Part shown: positions 14,948-17,574 of the stretch, piece after piece
Numbering within the stretch: the first letter of the stretch is position 1
Layout of the letters: every line of letters starts with the position of its first letter
Source of the DNA: DASWIV01 sp036397475
Lineage (GTDB): Bacteria; JAJVIF01; JAPKYR01
Length of the DNA: 17,574 nucleotides
Reading direction: 5' to 3'
Assembly (NCBI GenBank): GCA_036397475.1
Contig: DASWIV010000093.1
Location: 1-17,574 of the forward strand
Translations under genes and position numbers: made by a program
Notes under the pieces: generated by a model
Databases searched by the model: none
What the model was told of the DNA's origin: nothing
The model's input: only the letters and a program-made list of their open reading frames with translations

Positions 14948-15051
14948 TTAATGCTGGTTAACAATCCCTTAATAATTCAAACCGGGCTTTAAGGACAAGC
15001 GTTCTACCTTATTTGATGGATTTTTTATTCCCATAATTTTTTTTGTTCTGC

Positions 15052-15057
15052 TACAAT
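15052..15057 (+). promoter_or_regulatory. -10 element directly before the DUF2344 start
   Basis: TACAAT ends 9 nt before the GTG start at 15067, so transcription would begin only 2-3 nt before the codon. No Shine-Dalgarno sequence is present. This suggests a leaderless or nearly leaderless mRNA. No -35 is recognisable in the preceding T-rich stretch. Confidence 0.4.
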
Positions 15058-15066
15058 ACCCATCCC

Positions 15067-15741
15067 GTGAACCAGCCCGGACAGCAGCAGACATTCCCCA
15101 TCTTAATCCGCTTTAAAAAAGCGGAGCTGATGCGCTTTATAGGGCATCTAGACTGGCTTACCCTTCAGACATCCCTTTTCCTCAAAGCCGGGATGGTAAT
15201 ATCACAGTCTCAGGGACCCACAAAACGCCTCAAAATCAAAACAAGCCCTCCTACCCCGGTAGGAGTGGCATCAGAATGCGAAATCACTTATCTCCAGTTG
15301 CTTGAAAATATTTATCCCGACGAAGCCACACGCCGGCTCAATGACTACTGCCCCGATGGTGTCGAGTGCATGTTCTGCCTGGACGGCTCCGACTATTCAT
15401 CCAAAAATCCTTTCAAATCAATCGAGGCATCGGAATATATCCTCAATCCAAAATCAGACCCGGTCCCCGTAATGGAGCTGCTGGAGAAAATAAAGGCAGG
15501 CGACCTGATTGACGAAGATCCGTATGTACTCAAGCCAATGAGCGGACGGATTCTCGAGCTGGAGAACATTGGGGACGAGTTACGAGTTGTTTCTCCACAA
15601 GTTGAAGGGAAAGCGCTCCACGCAGCCAAATGCGCGTCGTTCATACAGGAAAAGCTTGTTCTGGAACACTATCCTGTTTTTACCAGGGCGAACTTCTACC
15701 GCCTGAACCCGACAAAAAAGAAACTCTATCAGAAACAATAA
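15067..15741 (+). CDS. DUF2344 (TIGR03936, radical SAM-linked) protein
   Basis: A soluble 224-residue protein. The N-terminal half carries the family signature: IRFKKAELMRFIGHLDWLTL, then a second helix, then ISQSQGPTKRLKIKTSPPTPVG. This corresponds to RF.K....RFISHLD followed by YSQGFNPHPK and PLPVGV in the family. The C-terminal half (about 110-224) is more divergent. DUF2344 domains are usually encoded next to, or fused with, a TIGR03960-type radical SAM protein, and their reaction is unknown. No radical SAM gene is visible in this window. I chose GTG 15067 because homologues start only a few residues before the IRF motif; an in-frame TTG at 15043 is less likely because TACAAT would then lie inside the gene. 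It is divergent from MocR and may be its target. Confidence 0.8.
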   Translation: MNQPGQQQTFPILIRFKKAELMRFIGHLDWLTLQTSLFLKAGMVISQSQGPTKRLKIKTSPPTPVGVASECEITYLQLLENIYPDEATRRLNDYCPDGVECMFCLDGSDYSSKNPFKSIEASEYILNPKSDPVPVMELLEKIKAGDLIDEDPYVLKPMSGRILELENIGDELRVVSPQVEGKALHAAKCASFIQEKLVLEHYPVFTRANFYRLNPTKKKLYQKQ

Positions 15742-15770
15742 AAAAAGCGCTCCGACTTCTCGATGCGCTT
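15741..15770 (-). terminator. Intrinsic terminator of the cysteine-rich/lipoprotein operon
   Basis: Read leftward, AAGCGC (15770-15765), a CGA/TCG inner stem and GCGCTT form a hairpin followed by six or seven T residues. It starts 22 nt after the lipoprotein stop and its T-tract overlaps the stop codon of the DUF2344 gene. It may act weakly in both directions. Confidence 0.75.
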
Positions 15771-15791
15771 GAATGATTGAAACCTGATCAG

Positions 15792-16796
15792 CTATTCCGA
15801 ATAGAATTGTTCTGTAGAAGCGTATAACTCTGAAGGCAGACTATTCTGATAGTCAAGAATCATTTCTAAATCGAGAATCGCAGTACCGCTGAGTCCATCC
15901 GTCGCGGCTGGCAAACGCCGGGTCAGGCTGGTGACGTCATATCCATCCTCAACAAACAAATATTTCCACGCCCTTGTCATTTTCTCTGAGCCGGAGAGTT
16001 GGTAACTCAAATAAACGATGTCTTTGTCTGAATTCGACCCGATTTGAAAATCGACAAGTTCATTTGCTTCGGCGAGACCGATGATCTTATCGAGGAAGTC
16101 CTGGTTGAACACGTATCGACCATGCAGAAATTCTTCGCAATTCGTTGGCACTTTATCTAAAGCCATCGCGCAGGAGTCCATGATGGTACTCAGGTCTTGT
16201 TCCAAAACCCATATGATTGCCTCATTTACTCCTTCCGGAACAGCGTTTTCCAGATCAGGATTGTCCCCAGTTTCCGCCAGGTGAGACCACAGTTCATATG
16301 TATCAGATGCTGAGTAATATGTGGAAGGCTCCGCATCCGGATCGCCAATCTTACCAATAGGGATGGAACTGAAGTCCCAAACACCACTCTCATCAGGGAG
16401 ATATGCGATGGAAGTGCCCGTAACAGCATCGGCACTTGTCTTGATCTGAATAAGACCGCCGTTTTTGGGATCTTTTACCCAGAAAGGAAGGAAACCGGCC
16501 TGGCTGACCACAGTTAGTTCAGATTGCCCGGAACCCCCATGAGAGATCATCCACCCAAGGTTTGCTTTCCATAGCAGGCTTGTTCTGGCATGCATTGCCA
16601 GATTTCCTTCATAAAGGAATGCGGGGTCAAATCCTGAAACCTGACCAGATTCCCTGTCCGGCTGACCGACTTGTGAAATCATGCTTTCTGTGGATTGATC
16701 ACTCATATTGTCAATGGGACTTTCTACATGTTTCATTGCAGTGCAGCCGAGTCCGATTGCGAGTAAGCATAGAATTAAGATGCCTGGATTCTTCAT
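15792..16796 (-). CDS. Exported protein, putative lipoprotein, function unknown
   Basis: A 334-residue protein starting MKNPGILILCLLAIGLGC, a short hydrophobic signal with Cys18. The position three before the Cys is Gly rather than the usual Leu, so lipidation is probable but not certain. The mature part is hydrophilic and acidic, with FLPFWVKDPKNGGLIQIKT near residues 103-121 and a mixed helical region later (EAIIWVLEQDLSTIMDSC, DFLDKIIGLAEANELVDF). I recognise no family or catalytic motif. GGAGG lies 9 nt before the ATG. It is the second gene of an operon with the cysteine-rich protein, whose stop is 21 nt upstream. Shared transcription and shared export suggest that the two work together at the cell surface, which is inference. 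Confidence 0.7.
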   Translation of the reverse strand: MKNPGILILCLLAIGLGCTAMKHVESPIDNMSDQSTESMISQVGQPDRESGQVSGFDPAFLYEGNLAMHARTSLLWKANLGWMISHGGSGQSELTVVSQAGFLPFWVKDPKNGGLIQIKTSADAVTGTSIAYLPDESGVWDFSSIPIGKIGDPDAEPSTYYSASDTYELWSHLAETGDNPDLENAVPEGVNEAIIWVLEQDLSTIMDSCAMALDKVPTNCEEFLHGRYVFNQDFLDKIIGLAEANELVDFQIGSNSDKDIVYLSYQLSGSEKMTRAWKYLFVEDGYDVTSLTRRLPAATDGLSGTAILDLEMILDYQNSLPSELYASTEQFYSE

Positions 16797-16817
16797 TTCT
16801 TTTTTCCTCCGGTTGAA

Positions 16818-17270
16818 TTATGGGCAGTGTTGGCAGTAGTCCTCGCAGACAACATAAACATCATTTGGTGGATTGGGAGATAGATTGCAGGGTGGCTCGG
16901 AACTGTATTCGTCGGAACAGCAGTCCATTTGATCAAAGCCCAACTGACAAGGATATTCGGGATCAAAGTCGATTAGAAGAACTGGAAGATCGCAGTCATC
17001 TTCTCCACTTTGTTGAACACAAAAGGGAGTGTACGTGAACGCTAGACAATAATATTGGCAGTAGGACCCGGGAAATCCTGAGCACTCACAAGTTGTCTCT
17101 ACAATTGTCCCCACGGGTTGAAGACTGCCGCATTTTACGTCATCTGTAGCCTTCACGGGAATGGGATGAGACGTGATAATAAGAGCCACTAAAGCGGGTG
17201 ACAAAATATACAACCGCCTGGACATCATATATATCCAAACTTTCTTACTGAGAGAGAGAGAGAGAGTCAT
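16818..17270 (-). CDS. Small exported cysteine-rich protein behind a (CT)8 tract
   Basis: A 150-residue precursor. A long basic n-region (MTLSLSLSKKVWIYMMSRR) precedes a hydrophobic core (LYILSPALVALIITS) and a likely signal peptidase I site after IPVKA (residue 41). The mature chain of about 109 residues is acidic and has 14 cysteines (47, 61, 63, 71, 75, 84, 93, 108, 117, 118, 128, 142, 146, 149), an even number that fits seven disulfides in a small, extracellular, disulfide-stabilised fold. I recognise no known toxin, lectin or inhibitor pattern. AGGAGG ends 8 nt before ATG 17270, which settles this start; ATGs at codons 15 and 16 could give a shorter but still functional signal peptide. 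Codons 2-7 are formed by a CT dinucleotide tract. The gene has the strongest promoter in the window. Confidence 0.75.
   Translation of the reverse strand: MTLSLSLSKKVWIYMMSRRLYILSPALVALIITSHPIPVKATDDVKCGSLQPVGTIVETTCECSGFPGSYCQYYCLAFTYTPFCVQQSGEDDCDLPVLLIDFDPEYPCQLGFDQMDCCSDEYSSEPPCNLSPNPPNDVYVVCEDYCQHCP
17250..17266 (-). repeat. (CT)8 microsatellite just after the start codon
   Basis: On the coding strand, eight perfect CT units plus one further C follow ATGA. Loss of one unit gives a stop codon (TAA) after seven codons. Gain of one gives TGA after 15 codons, overlapping the ATGATG of codons 15-16. Dinucleotide tracts of this length in a 5' coding end are typical slipped-strand contingency elements. 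Confidence 0.85.
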
Positions 17271-17304
17271 TACACCGTCCTCCTAAGGGGGGTAATATAA
17301 TTAT

Positions 17305-17333
17305 AATATAGCCGCTTACTTTAACGATGTCAA
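17305..17333 (-). promoter_or_regulatory. Near-consensus sigma-70 promoter of the cysteine-rich operon
   Basis: Read leftward: TTGACA (17333-17328), a 17-nt spacer, and TATATT (17310-17305), which is 11 of 12 matches with optimal spacing. Transcription would start near 17298, giving a leader of about 28 nt that contains the AGGAGG ribosome binding site (17284-17279). No other promoter in the window is this good. Confidence 0.8.
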
Positions 17334-17518
17334 TACTATAAACCTGATTTTCAATAACTTTCTCATAGCTTATAGCGCTCGTAAACTTAGGGACAATGCT
17401 GCCTGTGAATGTATACCATCCTGTAAGATGCGACTATGGTTCTCAACTCCTGCGAAAGATCATTCATCCTGCCATCGGGACGATGGTGTACCGACCGGCT
17501 GGAAGCCAGTGCTCCGAT
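17334..17518. other. Right-end intergenic region without a gene
   Basis: Upstream of the cysteine-rich operon promoter there is no supported coding region up to the edge. The stretch contains hairpin CCATCG-GGA-CGATGG (17472-17486) and hairpin CTGG-AAG-CCAG (near 17500-17510), directly before the strong palindrome. A small structured RNA is possible, but I recognise no known riboswitch or RNA family and no clear promoter for one. Confidence 0.4.
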
Positions 17519-17546
17519 AAAAAAGCGCCCCGATATCGGGGCGCTT
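17519..17546 (-). terminator. Strong intrinsic terminator of a leftward gene beyond the window
   Basis: A perfect 24-bp palindrome (17523-17546; core CCCCGATATCGGGG) is followed, reading leftward, by six T residues. It should terminate a transcript entering from the right edge. Read rightward it is followed only by TTGTTAATTT, so rightward termination is weaker. Its arms resemble the terminator at 15741-15770. Confidence 0.8.
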
Positions 17547-17574
17547 GTTAATTTCCAGTATTTTAACTTCCTTA

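Noticed and set aside
17400..17546. A known riboswitch or SRP/6S-type RNA
   Set aside because: I compared by eye with the conserved cores of TPP, cobalamin, glycine, SAM/SAH and cyclic-di-GMP switches and with SRP RNA; none fits.
1..17574. CRISPR arrays, tRNA or rRNA genes, insertion sequences, att sites
   Set aside because: No regularly spaced repeats beyond the two-copy 66-bp element, no tRNA T-loop/acceptor pattern in a plausible fold, no transposase or integrase motifs in the translated frames.

Overview
The window looks like chromosomal DNA from an uncultivated Gram-negative-type bacterium. The evidence is an MlaE-type permease (outer-membrane lipid transport), four exported proteins with lipoprotein-like signals, and Shine-Dalgarno sequences of the GGAGG type in front of many starts. 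No 16S rRNA, tRNA or other phylogenetic marker is present, so I do not name a phylum. There are no insertion sequences, integrases, phage genes or CRISPR arrays. Genes are densely packed on both strands, and two convergent pairs overlap at their 3' ends.

Left part (1-5280): the C-terminal end of a copper-type P1B ATPase (cut by the window edge) converges on a DUF899 thioredoxin-like protein. Next come a ferritin/rubrerythrin-like helical protein that has lost most metal ligands, a family 2 glycosyltransferase, and a large polytopic GT-C-like glycosyltransferase. The last has its own unusual promoter region: two TATAAT boxes 21 bp apart, the second 6 nt before the ATG. A 288-bp convergent intergenic stretch (5276-5563) carries a 42-bp sequence repeated at a 66-bp period.

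Middle (5564-13102): a leftward cluster of a DUF4203-like membrane protein, an eight-repeat beta-propeller exported protein and glutamine-dependent NAD synthetase. A perfect 20-bp palindrome lies at the start of the propeller gene. A rightward orphan mlaE follows, converging on and overlapping a small lipoprotein gene. After that comes a 625-residue lipoprotein with three tandem DUF5666-like repeats, lying just downstream of a MocR-type (GntR/aminotransferase) regulator.

Right part (13165-17574): the MocR gene is divergent from a DUF2344 (radical-SAM-linked) gene. Their shared intergenic region holds a nested 29-bp dyad and a 12-bp inverted repeat that share TGGTA/TACCA elements, which are good candidates for regulator binding sites. 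The last unit is a two-gene leftward operon: a small exported protein with 14 cysteines and a putative lipoprotein. It has the best promoter in the window (TTGACA, 17 bp, TATATT), a strong ribosome binding site and a terminator with a T-tract. The second codon onward of the cysteine-rich gene is a (CT)8 tract, and loss or gain of one unit gives an immediate stop. This is the architecture of a phase-variable contingency locus and is the most interesting observation here.
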